A stretch of DNA of 64,000 nt from NCBI RefSeq assembly GCF_005144715.1, contig NZ_SWKR01000002.1, forward strand, positions 2,222,227 through 2,286,226, in the 5' to 3' direction. Position numbers and translations under genes: made by a program. The notes beneath the pieces are model-generated. The model was not told where the DNA came from, did no database searches, and saw only the letters and a list, made by a program, of their open reading frames with translations. Shown here piece by piece: positions 1-7,656 of the stretch (the first letter of the stretch is position 1; each line of letters opens with the position of its first letter). Origin of the DNA: Sphingomonas baiyangensis (GTDB taxonomy: Bacteria; Pseudomonadota; Alphaproteobacteria; Sphingomonadales; Sphingomonadaceae).

Positions 1-867
1 CGAATCATAGAGATCGCCGGGCACGAAGCGCGCGATGTCGAGAACGTGCTCGGCATCGAACACGCGGTCGTTGCGCGTGCGCACGGTGCCGAAGCGCAAC
101 GCCTCGCCTGGATCGACGGCGATGTCGAGGCTGGCGGTCCGCGCGGCGCGATCGACTGTGAGGCGCGGCTCGCCGACCTCGGCGAACGCGAAGCCGGTGC
201 GGCCGATGCGCGTGCGCAGCGCCTCCTCGCCCGCCGCGATCGCGTCGGCGTCGGCGGCATCGCCTGCCTCGACGGCGAAGCTCTCGCGCAACAGCGGCGC
301 CTTGTCGCCCGCCGCCTCGACACCGGCGATGGTTACTCGATCGAGCCGATAGACCGCGCCGGGCACGGCATCGAGCGTCACCAGCAAGCGGTCGCCCTCA
401 CGCGTGACGACGGGCTCGACGACGGCATCGTAATGGCCCGCCGCGCGGAGCAGCGTGCGCAGCAATTCGGCATCCTCGCGCGCGCGCAGGTCGATCTGCG
501 CGGCGTTCGACGGCTCGTCGTCATGCGCCTCGAGCGTCGATGCCTCGTCGAAGCGCTGGCGCATGAGGTCGGTCCACACGCCGTCCATGCCGTCCACGCG
601 GTAGCCGTAGCGGATCGTTCCGTCGGTCGGGGCGGTAGCGACGTCGGTCGTTGTCACCGCCGGGTCGGCGGGCGCCGCATCGAGATCGGGCCAGTCGACG
701 CCCACATCGTCTAGCGGCGCAAGCGGCGCATCGGGATCGAGCAGCGCGTCCTCGCCGCCGGTCTGCACCGCCACGCCGGCCTGCTGCGCATGGGCCGGTG
801 CCCACAGGCTCAGGGTCAGGCCGGCAGCGGCAAGGCGCCAGCGCTGCCGGCGGAACGAACGGGACAT
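1..867 (-). CDS. tamA: Outer-membrane assembly protein TamA, N-terminal part (cut by window edge)
   Basis: The frame stays open from an ATG at 867 to the left edge, giving the first 289 residues. Residues 1-27 form a signal peptide (Arg-rich start, hydrophobic Leu-Ala core, Ala-His-Ala end). After a Pro/Asp-rich spacer, about residues 90-289 show POTRA-like repeats, including a GVYRLDRV-type strand and a GEALRFGTV motif typical of Omp85-family TamA proteins. With inner-membrane TamB, TamA inserts certain beta-barrel proteins into the outer membrane. The beta-barrel itself lies outside the window, so TamA rather than another BamA-like protein is inferred from the POTRA wording. Confidence 0.75.
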   Translation of the reverse strand, partial: MSRSFRRQRWRLAAAGLTLSLWAPAHAQQAGVAVQTGGEDALLDPDAPLAPLDDVGVDWPDLDAAPADPAVTTTDVATAPTDGTIRYGYRVDGMDGVWTDLMRQRFDEASTLEAHDDEPSNAAQIDLRAREDAELLRTLLRAAGHYDAVVEPVVTREGDRLLVTLDAVPGAVYRLDRVTIAGVEAAGDKAPLLRESFAVEAGDAADADAIAAGEEALRTRIGRTGFAFAEVGEPRLTVDRAARTASLDIAVDPGEALRFGTVRTRNDRVFDAEHVLDIARFVPGDLYDS

Positions 868-923
868 GGCGCTGCGTTAGCCGGGATCGCGGCGGCGCGC
901 CATCCGGTGCGGCGTCGCAGCGG

Positions 924-1133
924 TTAGTGGCGAGTGCCCAGCGCGCGGTCCTGCGCGAGCAAGAGGATCAGCCGCTCGATCTGGCGCCAGCGGCAGAAAT
1001 GCAGATGGTTGCCAAGGTTGCGGCTGGCATCGGCACGCGCGGCGGCTTCAATGCCGGCGTCGTCGCCGAACAGCTCAATGAGTTCGGCGGCGTCGCGCAC
1101 GTCGGCGCTGTCGGTCAAATAGGGCATCTGCAT
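924..1133 (-). CDS. Conserved small hypothetical protein (69 aa)
   Basis: A 69-residue acidic-then-basic soluble protein with no signal peptide or membrane segment. It carries a compact HFCRWRQIERLI motif around residues 45-56, after an Asp/Glu-rich alpha-helical half. I recall similar short proteins with this motif in other sphingomonads, which supports a real gene, but no function is known to me. It lies upstream of tamA on the same strand with a 56-base gap, so the two may be co-transcribed. The GC3 pattern fits coding on this strand. Confidence 0.6.
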   Translation of the reverse strand: MQMPYLTDSADVRDAAELIELFGDDAGIEAAARADASRNLGNHLHFCRWRQIERLILLLAQDRALGTRH

Positions 1134-1293
1134 CGCGAGGCGCGCTTACAAGCAGCGTGCCAGCTTGGCGAGTAGCCAGCGCGCCCGCGTTTCACGAAGG
1201 TAAATGACGTCGGCGTCTCCGTGCCGCTGCGAGACGGGCGTGCCGAAAGCGGACGGCTGGCGTCCCGTCGCGGGACGTGGCAAGGCGCGCGCC

Positions 1294-1476
1294 ATGCAGG
1301 ACGCTCCCCCCTCGCGCACCCCGATGGCCGGCGGCGCGCTGCTCGCCGTCTCGATGCTCGTCGGAACGGGCATTGGCGTCGCGCTGCGCCAGCCGTCGCT
1401 CGGCTTTCTCGCGGGGCTTGGCGTCGGCATCGCGCTCAGCGTGGCGATCTGGCTGCTCGACCGCCGACGCGGCTGA
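1294..1476 (+). CDS. Small two-helix membrane protein (60 aa)
   Basis: The protein has two hydrophobic stretches, about residues 9-27 and 32-53, separated by a short Arg-Gln-Pro-Ser turn, and ends in a basic Arg-rich tail, as in a small inner-membrane hairpin protein. I chose the ATG at 1294 because an AAGG-like ribosome site lies about 10 bases upstream and the earlier in-frame ATG at 1204 adds a Cys/Arg-rich stretch that does not look coding. Function is unknown. It runs convergently toward the S24 repressor gene, with 13 bases between them. Confidence 0.55.
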   Translation: MQDAPPSRTPMAGGALLAVSMLVGTGIGVALRQPSLGFLAGLGVGIALSVAIWLLDRRRG

Positions 1477-1489
1477 ACGCGACGCGCCG

Positions 1490-2107
1490 CTAGAGCGCGC
1501 GGCCTACCCAGACGACGCGACCGATCACGCGCACGCGCGCGCGCGCGACGATGCCGGGATCGGGCGCGTCGGGATTGTCGCTCGATACGTGCAGCCCCCC
1601 GGGCGCGGGTGCCACGCGCTTGACCATCACCACGCCATCGAGCCGCAGCACGAACACGCCGCCGCCCGCCGACACGTCGCGGCGCGCTGAATCGACGAGA
1701 ATGTCGTCGCCGTCGAGCAGTGTCGGTGCCATCGAAGCGCCCGCGACGCGGATCATCGAGGCTGCATCGCCCGCTACGCCCAGCATCGCGAGCATCGCCG
1801 GATCGACCAGACGCGGATGCTCGGGCACGTCGATCTCTGCCACGCCGCCTGGCCCCGCCGACGCGGCGACGTCGAATCGTGCCACGGCACGCAGTCCCGG
1901 CGGACCGCCCAGCACCTCGTCCTCGATACCCAGATAATCGGCGATCAGCCGCCGCTCGCGCTCGGGCAGGACGCGCGGCGATCCACGCGCGACATATTGC
2001 TGCACATAGGCGTCGTTGCGCCCGATCACGCGTGACAGCCGCATGAGGCTGACGCCTTGCGCAGCGGCAGCGGCGGCAAGCGCGGTGCGGGGATCGGGTG
2101 GCAACAT
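1490..2107 (-). CDS. S24-family (LexA/CI-like) self-cleaving transcriptional repressor
   Basis: 205 residues in two parts. Residues about 17-62 form a helix-turn-helix-like region (SLMRLSRVIGRNDAYVQQYV). Residues about 75-205 are an S24 peptidase domain with GASMAPT around nucleophile Ser125, and Lys163 in VMVKRV as the general base. An Ala84-Gly85 bond sits about 40 residues before the Ser, where LexA and phage repressors cleave themselves. It is not canonical LexA, because the winged-helix N-terminus is absent. A GAAC-N7-GAAC site lies in the 90-base gap to the divergent small gene. I infer a DNA-damage-responsive regulator that may control its own region. Confidence 0.85.
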   Translation of the reverse strand: MLPPDPRTALAAAAAAQGVSLMRLSRVIGRNDAYVQQYVARGSPRVLPERERRLIADYLGIEDEVLGGPPGLRAVARFDVAASAGPGGVAEIDVPEHPRLVDPAMLAMLGVAGDAASMIRVAGASMAPTLLDGDDILVDSARRDVSAGGGVFVLRLDGVVMVKRVAPAPGGLHVSSDNPDAPDPGIVARARVRVIGRVVWVGRAL

Positions 2108-2155
2108 GCTCGATCCATAAGCCGAGGAAATATCCTAGACAAGTTGGAAATGTGA

Positions 2156-2170
2156 GAACAGAGAAGGAAC
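2156..2170. promoter_or_regulatory. SOS-box-like direct repeat GAAC-N7-GAAC
   Basis: GAAC at 2156-2159 and GAAC at 2167-2170 are exactly seven bases apart, the spacing of the alphaproteobacterial LexA operator. The site lies between the divergent starts of the S24 repressor (2107) and the 59-residue gene (2198), just downstream of a TTGGAA that could be a -35 element for the rightward gene. The match is seen directly; LexA binding is inferred. Confidence 0.55.
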
Positions 2171-2197
2171 ATATCTAGCGCGAAGGAGTCGGGATGC

Positions 2198-2377
2198 ATG
2201 GATTTGGTGGTTCGGATCGAGCGGCACCTGCGCCGGTCAGGGATGAAGCGGACGGCGTTCGGGCGATCGGTCGCCAACGATCCGCGGCTGGTCGACGACC
2301 TGCGCAACGGACGCGAGCCGCGGGCTCGCATGCGGGGGCGGATCGAAGCCTATCTGGCACGAGTCGAGCGCGGCTGA
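2198..2377 (+). CDS. Mini helix-turn-helix-like protein (59 aa), conserved type
   Basis: The ATG at 2198 follows an AAGGAG ribosome site (2183-2188) at good spacing. The 59-residue product is basic, with an XRE-like layout: a helix (DLVVRIERHLRRSG), a turn-helix segment (RTAFGRSVANDPRLVDDLRNG), then a C-terminal helix. I recall similar short proteins with an RxGMxxTxFGR core in sphingomonads. It starts 28 bases downstream of the SOS-like box and diverges from the S24 repressor. Its stop codon TGA (2375-2377) overlaps the next ATG, so the next gene is likely translationally coupled. DNA binding is inferred. Confidence 0.7.
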   Translation: MDLVVRIERHLRRSGMKRTAFGRSVANDPRLVDDLRNGREPRARMRGRIEAYLARVERG

Positions 2378-2688
2378 TGCGCGGCCCCGACGCGATGGCG
2401 CTGCTGCAACGCGCGCTGCAAGGCTCAGCCGATGCCGCCGGCCTGATACTCGCGATCGGCGAAGCGACGAGTATCGACTGGGCAAGCGCGACCTTCACCG
2501 GGGCGCGGCACCTGTTGCGCGTCACGCTCCCCGATGAGCCTGCGTCGCACGCCTGGCTTGCAGGGCTGGCCGACGCCGAGCTGTTCATGCCCGGGCATCT
2601 GCTCGCCGACTGTGCGGTCGTCGCCGTCGAGCATGCCGCCGGCACGCTCGCTGCCCGAATCGAAGCGCTGAGCGTCGAGGAGCGTTAG
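2377..2688 (+). CDS. Small hypothetical protein (103 aa) coupled to the mini-HTH gene
   Basis: The start codon is the ATG inside the TGATG overlap at 2375-2379. The frame is also open upstream to 2194, but that stretch overlaps the better-supported 59-residue gene and reads as a Pro/Arg-rich shadow. The 103-residue product is acidic, alpha/beta in look, with a GARHLLRVTLPDEP stretch near the middle and a C-terminal helix. No family is recognised. Its position suggests it belongs to the same SOS-associated unit as the upstream gene. Confidence 0.6.
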   Translation: MRGPDAMALLQRALQGSADAAGLILAIGEATSIDWASATFTGARHLLRVTLPDEPASHAWLAGLADAELFMPGHLLADCAVVAVEHAAGTLAARIEALSVEER

Positions 2689-2690
2689 GG

Positions 2691-3461
2691 TCAGCGCGTG
2701 GCGAAGCGCCGCAGCGTGACGAGCGCGTCCTCGAGCCCTTCGGCATCGGGCCGCTCGGTCATCGCCGGCGTGGTGCGGCGGCGCGCCATGCCGCGCTCGA
2801 GCCGATCGAGCAGCAGATGGATCGTGGCATCGGTCTCGGCGGCGACGATCGCGGGCTCGGGTTCGCGTAATTCGGCGCGGATCGGCAGCGGCAGCGGCCG
2901 TACCGGCGGCGTCAGTTCGAACGTCTCGATCCGCGCCTCGCTGGCGACGGGCTCGGGTTCTACGTCGACATCGGGTTCGATCGCACCGCGAGCGAAGGCG
3001 ACCATCGGCACTTCGAGATTGGCGGGCAGCGGGCGCTCGACCGGCGCGGAATCTGCCGAGACTTCGGCTTCGAGCTCGCGTGGTGCCACGACCTCGAGAA
3101 ACGGCGTGCCCAGATCGCGTGCGGCCATCACCGGCTCGCGCAGCGGTGCGTCGGGATGCAGATCGGCACGCCGTTGGAGCGTGCGTGCGCGCGGCGCCGG
3201 CGTCAGCACGCGACGCGCGACGAACAGCGTCGCCCCGCCTGCGATGCCGCCGGCGGCGAGCACGATGAGCAGGCGAGCGGTCGCTCCCAGCGGCGGCTGT
3301 GCCGGCGGGAACAATGCGGCGATGCCCGTGTCGAGCATCAGCCCTTCGAGACGCCAGGTGGGAAACAGTCCGGCAGCGAGGGCCGCGGCAGCGCCGACGA
3401 TCAGCGCGGCGAGCGGTGCGAAGGGGAGGTTGCGGGGGAGACTGGCGGTGAGCGCGACCAT
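2691..3461 (-). CDS. Hypothetical membrane protein with long Pro/Glu-rich tail
   Basis: 256 residues. Two hydrophobic segments near residues 14-32 and 62-84 would place the N-terminal third in the inner membrane. The remaining two thirds are soluble, rich in Arg, Pro and Glu, and of low complexity (EPDVDVEPEPVASEAR), ending in a short helix. It follows the exosortase-type glycosyltransferase on the same strand and starts 61 bases before that gene ends, so it is probably co-transcribed with it. No function is recognised. Confidence 0.55.
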   Translation of the reverse strand: MVALTASLPRNLPFAPLAALIVGAAAALAAGLFPTWRLEGLMLDTGIAALFPPAQPPLGATARLLIVLAAGGIAGGATLFVARRVLTPAPRARTLQRRADLHPDAPLREPVMAARDLGTPFLEVVAPRELEAEVSADSAPVERPLPANLEVPMVAFARGAIEPDVDVEPEPVASEARIETFELTPPVRPLPLPIRAELREPEPAIVAAETDATIHLLLDRLERGMARRRTTPAMTERPDAEGLEDALVTLRRFATR

Positions 3462-4669
3462 GTTCGTTCCATTCCGTCGGCCGAGAGCAGCCGTTGATAT
3501 ACCGGGCGATAGCGCGAAACATTTGACGACCAGTTACGCTCGCGCTCGACAAAGGCGCGCGCCGCCGCACGCCGCGCATCCCAGCCGGCACGGTCCGCCA
3601 GCATCCGCGCCAGTGCCGCGGCGATCGCCGGCGGCGAATCGGGGGCGAACAGCGTGCCCGTGACGCCGTCCTCGATGAGTTCGCGATGCCCGCCGACATC
3701 CGATGCCGCGACCAGCCGGCGTTGCGCCATCGCCTCGAGCGGCTTGAGCGGCGTCACCAGATCGGTGAGGCGCATATGCTTGCGCGGATAGGCGAGAATA
3801 TCGATCAGGCTGTAATAGCGCTCGACCTCGTGATGCGGCACGCGGCCGACGAAGCGGATATGATCGGCAACGGGCGATGCGGCGGCCTGTGCCGCGAGCG
3901 CCGCCGCCATCGGCCCGCCGCCCACCAGCAGCAGTTGCGCATCAGGCTGCGCTGCGACGAGTGCGGGCATCGCCGCTACCAGATCGTCGAGGCCCTCATA
4001 TTCGTAGAAGCTGCCGACATAGCCGATCACCGATGTGCCTAGCCCCAGTTCGGCGGCGAGCGCCGCGTCGCGCGGCGGCGGATCGCCGAACAGGTCCATG
4101 TCGACGCCGTTGGGGCTCACCATGATGCGCTCGGGCGCGACGCCGCGCGCGATGAGATCGCCGCGCAGCCCCTCGCAGATCACCGCAACGGCATCGACGC
4201 GGCGCACTGCCCAGCTCTCGGCCGCGCGCGTCAGGCGATAGCGTGCCGAGCCTTCGCGGCCGGTACCGTTGCCGACGGCGGCATCCTCCCAGAATGCGCG
4301 AATCTCGTACAGGAGCGGCAGCCCGTGCCGGCGCGCCACGCGCAGCGCCGCCAGTGCGTTGAGCACGGGCGAATGCGCATGCAGGATATCGGGGCGAAAG
4401 CGATCGATCGCGCGCTCGATTCCCGCTGCCAGCGCGCCGATCTCGCGCCATTCGCCGATCGGGGTGGGCGCCGATGCGGGCGCGATGCTGCGATGGAAGT
4501 CGAGCCCGTCGAAGCACTCATGCGATGCGTCGGCAGTGCCGTGCCGCGGCCCGGTGACGCCCGCCACGTCCCAGCCCAGCGCCTGCTGCGCCTTCAGGAT
4601 CGCGCGCGTGCGAAAGGTATAGCCGCTATGCAGCGGCAGGCTGTGATCGAGCACGTGGAGTATCCGCAT
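3401..4669 (-). CDS. Exosortase-A-associated GT4 glycosyltransferase
   Basis: The 422-residue protein begins with MRILHVLDHSLPLHSGYTFR, the N-terminal signature of the XrtA/PEP-CTERM-associated GT4 family (TIGR04063-like). A GT-B fold is indicated by an N-terminal Rossmann half, a middle VSPNGVD motif near residue 190 and a C-terminal nucleotide-sugar site (PLKPLEAMAQRRLVAASDVGG). These enzymes act in exopolysaccharide assembly linked to exosortase. No exosortase or PEP-CTERM gene is visible here, so the rest of the locus lies elsewhere. The last 20 residues overlap the next gene and are Ser/Pro-rich, so the tail is less certain. Confidence 0.8.
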   Translation of the reverse strand: MRILHVLDHSLPLHSGYTFRTRAILKAQQALGWDVAGVTGPRHGTADASHECFDGLDFHRSIAPASAPTPIGEWREIGALAAGIERAIDRFRPDILHAHSPVLNALAALRVARRHGLPLLYEIRAFWEDAAVGNGTGREGSARYRLTRAAESWAVRRVDAVAVICEGLRGDLIARGVAPERIMVSPNGVDMDLFGDPPPRDAALAAELGLGTSVIGYVGSFYEYEGLDDLVAAMPALVAAQPDAQLLLVGGGPMAAALAAQAAASPVADHIRFVGRVPHHEVERYYSLIDILAYPRKHMRLTDLVTPLKPLEAMAQRRLVAASDVGGHRELIEDGVTGTLFAPDSPPAIAAALARMLADRAGWDARRAAARAFVERERNWSSNVSRYRPVYQRLLSADGMERTWSRSPPVSPATSPSHRSPR

Positions 4670-4752
4670 GAGCGCGCAATGCCACGCAGGCGCTTAACGG
4701 GCCGTCAACCGGCGATGGCCTATCGCCCGTTCATGCAGCGAGGCCGCCCCGC

Positions 4753-4887
4753 ATGATCGACAATTTCTCGCTCGGCATCACGCACGCGTTGATGCTCTAT
4801 GCCTGCTGGCTGATGCTGCGGCGCCCCGATCTCGACAGCGAAGCGCCGCAGGAAAAGGGCTTCGGGCGCCCGCCCCGCGATGGCTGA
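4753..4887 (+). CDS. Tiny membrane protein (44 aa) upstream of acyltransferase
   Basis: An ATG at 4753 opens a 44-residue frame whose TGA (4885-4887) overlaps the acyltransferase start at 4880. The peptide has one amphipathic-hydrophobic helix (ITHALMLYACWLMLRR, about residues 9-24) followed by an acidic then basic tail, like a single-pass membrane peptide. Its position and overlap suggest it is co-translated with the acyltransferase. I recall comparable small proteins in sphingomonads. Function unknown. Confidence 0.5.
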   Translation: MIDNFSLGITHALMLYACWLMLRRPDLDSEAPQEKGFGRPPRDG

Positions 4888-5980
4888 GCCTAGCGCTGCA
4901 CCGGCCGAACTGCGCGCGCTCACCGCCGCGCGCGGGCTCGCTGCCTGGTGGGTGGTGCTCTACCATATCCGCGATTCGATCGGCGGGCTCGATGGCTGGC
5001 CGATGGCAGTGCTCGCGCGCGGCTATCTCGCGGTCGACTTCTTCTTCCTGCTGTCGGGCTTCGTGCTGTGGCTGAGCTATGCCGAGCGGCTGCGCGGCGG
5101 CGGCTGGCCGGCGGTCGCGAGTTTCCTGCACCGCCGCTTCGCGCGCATCTGGCCGCTGCACGCCTTCGTCCTGACCGGCGGCGTGATGCTCGCGCTGTTG
5201 CTGGCGGCGACGGGGCGACACGATCCGGTCGAGTTCCCCTTCACCGAGCTGCCTTGGCATTATCTGTTGGTGCAAAGCTGGGGCATGGAAGGCGCGCTCG
5301 CGTGGAACAAGCCCGCCTGGTCGATCTCGGTCGAGAGTGCCGCCTATCTCGCCTTTCCACTGCTGATCCTTTCGATCGACTGGCGGCGCGTGCCGACGCC
5401 GGCGGTGATCGCCGCGATCGTCGCGCTGCTCGTGCTGCTGGCGACCACGCTGGCCGCGCGCGATGCCGATACGCTCAACCAAACGAGCGGGCGCCTGGGG
5501 CTGCTGCGCTGCATGTTCGAGTTCGCCGCCGGCACCGCCGTCTGCGCGCTGTGGCTGCGCTGGCGCGCACGCCCGCGCGCCGCGACGATCGCATCACTCG
5601 GCGTGATGGCGATGCTCGGCGCGCTATGGGCAGCCGGCGCGCTGCCCGAAATCCTCGCTGTCCCGCCGATGTTCGCCGCACTGTTGCTCGTGCTGGCGCT
5701 CTCGCATCGCGGCGGCGTGCTCGCCAGCGCGCCGCTACATTGGCTTGGTGAGGTGAGCTATGCCACCTATCTGGCGCATTATCTGATGTGGAAGGCGTTC
5801 AAGCTCGCCTTCGTCGCCGCCCCCGGTGCGGTCGCATGGCCGCTGATCGCGCTGTACCTGCTGATGGTGCTCGTCGCCTCGGGGGCGCTCTACCGCTGGG
5901 TAGAACGCCCCGCGCAGAAACGGATCAACGCGTGGCGCTTCAGTCGGCGTCGGCCCCGACCTTCGCCAGCGCTTCGATGA
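4880..5980 (+). CDS. Acyltransferase family 3 (OafA/YrhL-like) membrane protein
   Basis: 366 residues, starting with the family hallmark ELRALTAARGLAAWWVVLYH, whose His near residue 34 belongs to the predicted active site. A GYLAVDFFFLLSGFVLW segment and an RRFARIWPLHAF motif follow, then eight or more hydrophobic helices and a C-terminal VERPAQKRI. Members O-acylate surface or exported polysaccharides. The divergent neighbour is a polysaccharide glycosyltransferase, which fits. The last 41 bases overlap the convergent PfpI-family gene. Confidence 0.85.
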   Translation: MAEPSAAPAELRALTAARGLAAWWVVLYHIRDSIGGLDGWPMAVLARGYLAVDFFFLLSGFVLWLSYAERLRGGGWPAVASFLHRRFARIWPLHAFVLTGGVMLALLLAATGRHDPVEFPFTELPWHYLLVQSWGMEGALAWNKPAWSISVESAAYLAFPLLILSIDWRRVPTPAVIAAIVALLVLLATTLAARDADTLNQTSGRLGLLRCMFEFAAGTAVCALWLRWRARPRAATIASLGVMAMLGALWAAGALPEILAVPPMFAALLLVLALSHRGGVLASAPLHWLGEVSYATYLAHYLMWKAFKLAFVAAPGAVAWPLIALYLLMVLVASGALYRWVERPAQKRINAWRFSRRRPRPSPALR

Positions 5981-6497
5981 TCGCGCGGTTGAAGGCGGGA
6001 ATGTCGCCCGGATTGCGGCTGGTGATGAGATTGCCGTCGACCACGACTTCCTCGTCGACCACGTCGGCGCCGGCATTCTCCAGATCGGTACGCACCGACG
6101 GCCAGCTCGTCACGCGGCGCCCGTCAACCACATCGGCTTCGACCAGCAGCCACGGCGCGTGGCAGATCGCCGCGACCAGCTTCTCGTCGTCGACGAAATC
6201 CTCGACGATCTCGACCGCGCGCTCCTCCATCCGCAGCTTGTCGGGATTGCCGACGCCGCCGGGCAGCACCAGCGCCTCGTAATCGTCGACATCGACATCG
6301 GCGAGCGTCAGGTCGGGCGTGATGCTGTCGGCAGGTTCGCTGTCGTTCTTCACGCCCCGGATCGGATCGGTCTTGATCGAGGCGAGCGTCACGGTGGCGC
6401 CGGCATCGAGCAGTGCCTGCCGCGGTTCGAACAGCTCGCTGTTCTCGAACCCGTCGGTGGCGAGCATCAGCACGCGGATTCCCTGTAGATCGGCCAC
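5940..6497 (-). CDS. DJ-1/PfpI family protein (class I glutamine-amidotransferase fold)
   Basis: 185 residues from a GTG at 6497, preceded by AAGGAG at good spacing. The frame is open far upstream, but that part is antisense to topoisomerase. The sequence shows GIRVLMLATDGFENSE, with the conserved Glu near residue 20, YEALVLPGGVGNPD, and the nucleophile-elbow motif AAICHAPWLL, with Cys near residue 112 followed by His. This is the PfpI/YhbO subgroup, whose members protect against protein glycation or act as proteases or deglycases. It diverges from topoisomerase IB with about 110 bases between starts. Confidence 0.9.
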   Translation of the reverse strand: MADLQGIRVLMLATDGFENSELFEPRQALLDAGATVTLASIKTDPIRGVKNDSEPADSITPDLTLADVDVDDYEALVLPGGVGNPDKLRMEERAVEIVEDFVDDEKLVAAICHAPWLLVEADVVDGRRVTSWPSVRTDLENAGADVVDEEVVVDGNLITSRNPGDIPAFNRAIIEALAKVGADAD

Positions 6498-6611
6498 GTC
6501 GGTTCTCCTTGGATGTCGGTTGGATCGCGTCGCCAACCCCTGCGCACCCCCGCTGGTTCCGGAACGAAGCGCCGGCCCGCGCATTCCTTGCGCCATACCG
6601 ATGGAGCAACG

Positions 6612-7646
6612 ATGACCGGCACGATCACCTATTGCGACGATTGCCAGCCGGGAATCACCCGGCGCAAGGTGCGCGGCGGGTGGGGATATTGGGGCGCCGA
6701 CGGCAAGCGGATCACCGACCGCGACGAGATCGACCGGCTGAATGCGATCGGCCTGCCGCCCGCCTATCGCGACGCATGGTTCTGCCCCGATGCCAGCGGC
6801 CATATCCAGGCGGTGGGCTGGGACGAGAAGGGCCGCAAGCAGTATCGCTATCACGCGGGGTTCCGCGAAGCGCAGGAAGCCGCCAAATATTCGCGCTGCG
6901 CGGTGTTCGGCGAGCGGCTGCCGCGACTGCGCAAGCAGGTCGAACGCGACCTGCGTGCGCGCAAGCTCTCGCGCGAGCGCGCGGTCGCCGCCGTGGTGCG
7001 GCTGCTCGATCGCGGGCAACTTCGCGTCGGCAACGAGGGATATGTGAAGGCCAACAACAGCTTCGGCGCCACCACGCTGCGGCGGCGCCATGCCAAGCTC
7101 ACCACCTCGTCGCTGCTGCTCCAGTATCGCGCCAAATCGGGCAAGATGCGGGTGCTGACGATCACCGACGGGTCGCTCATCCGCTTCGTGCGGCGGTGCC
7201 AGGACCTGCCGGGCCAGCATCTTTTCAGCTGGGTCGACGAAGCCGGCGAGGTGCGCCCGGTGACATCGACCGACGTCAACGTCTATATCCGCGAGGCGAT
7301 GGGCGAGGATTTCACCGCCAAGCATTTCCGCACCTGGGGCGCGAGCGCGATCGCATTCGAGGCGCTGGCTACGGCGGATGCGCCGATCGGTCTGAAAGCC
7401 ATGCTCGAGCCGGTCACCGAAGCCTTGGGCAATACGCCGGCGATCGCGCGCAAAAGCTATGTCCACCCGACGCTGGTGGCGCTCGCCAAGGACAAGCCGG
7501 CGCAACTCGCGCTGCGCGAGACACTGCGCCTGCCGCGCGCCACGCGCCACCTGAGCCGCGCCGAGCGCGGACTCATCGCGTTGCTCAAGGCCGAAGCCGA
7601 AGCGGCCGACGCCGGCGCATCGCCCGCCCCTCCCCGCGCAGCCTGA
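6612..7646 (+). CDS. DNA topoisomerase IB (poxvirus-type)
   Basis: 344 residues from the ATG at 6612. The N-terminal domain carries ITDRDEIDRLNAIGLPPAYRDAWFCP, as in bacterial topoisomerase IB. The C-terminal catalytic domain contains RRRHAKL, a KMRVLTI strand, KHFRTWGASAIA and the tyrosine motif KSYVHP, with nucleophile Tyr near residue 283. The enzyme nicks one strand via a 3'-phosphotyrosine and relaxes supercoils without ATP. A start further upstream (6513) is open but reads as an unrelated Pro/Arg leader. The gene ends 11 bases before the MscS-type channel and could be co-transcribed with it. Confidence 0.9.
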   Translation: MTGTITYCDDCQPGITRRKVRGGWGYWGADGKRITDRDEIDRLNAIGLPPAYRDAWFCPDASGHIQAVGWDEKGRKQYRYHAGFREAQEAAKYSRCAVFGERLPRLRKQVERDLRARKLSRERAVAAVVRLLDRGQLRVGNEGYVKANNSFGATTLRRRHAKLTTSSLLLQYRAKSGKMRVLTITDGSLIRFVRRCQDLPGQHLFSWVDEAGEVRPVTSTDVNVYIREAMGEDFTAKHFRTWGASAIAFEALATADAPIGLKAMLEPVTEALGNTPAIARKSYVHPTLVALAKDKPAQLALRETLRLPRATRHLSRAERGLIALLKAEAEAADAGASPAPPRAA

Positions 7647-7656
7647 AGAAGGCCAC

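Noticed and set aside
46..714. A 222-codon open frame on the plus strand
   Set aside because: It is antisense to tamA, has skewed Arg/Ala/His composition and no start context. It is a high-GC shadow.
1261..1277. A 7-bp hairpin CGTCCCG-TCG-CGGGACG upstream of the 60-residue gene
   Set aside because: It lies close to the ribosome site, but no T-run or known operator is visible. In this GC-rich DNA such short stems are common.
2156..2170. That the GAAC-N7-GAAC box is only chance
   Set aside because: One or two matches could be expected by chance in 64 kb, but this one lies in a 90-base divergent promoter beside an S24 repressor. I keep it as a candidate with moderate confidence.
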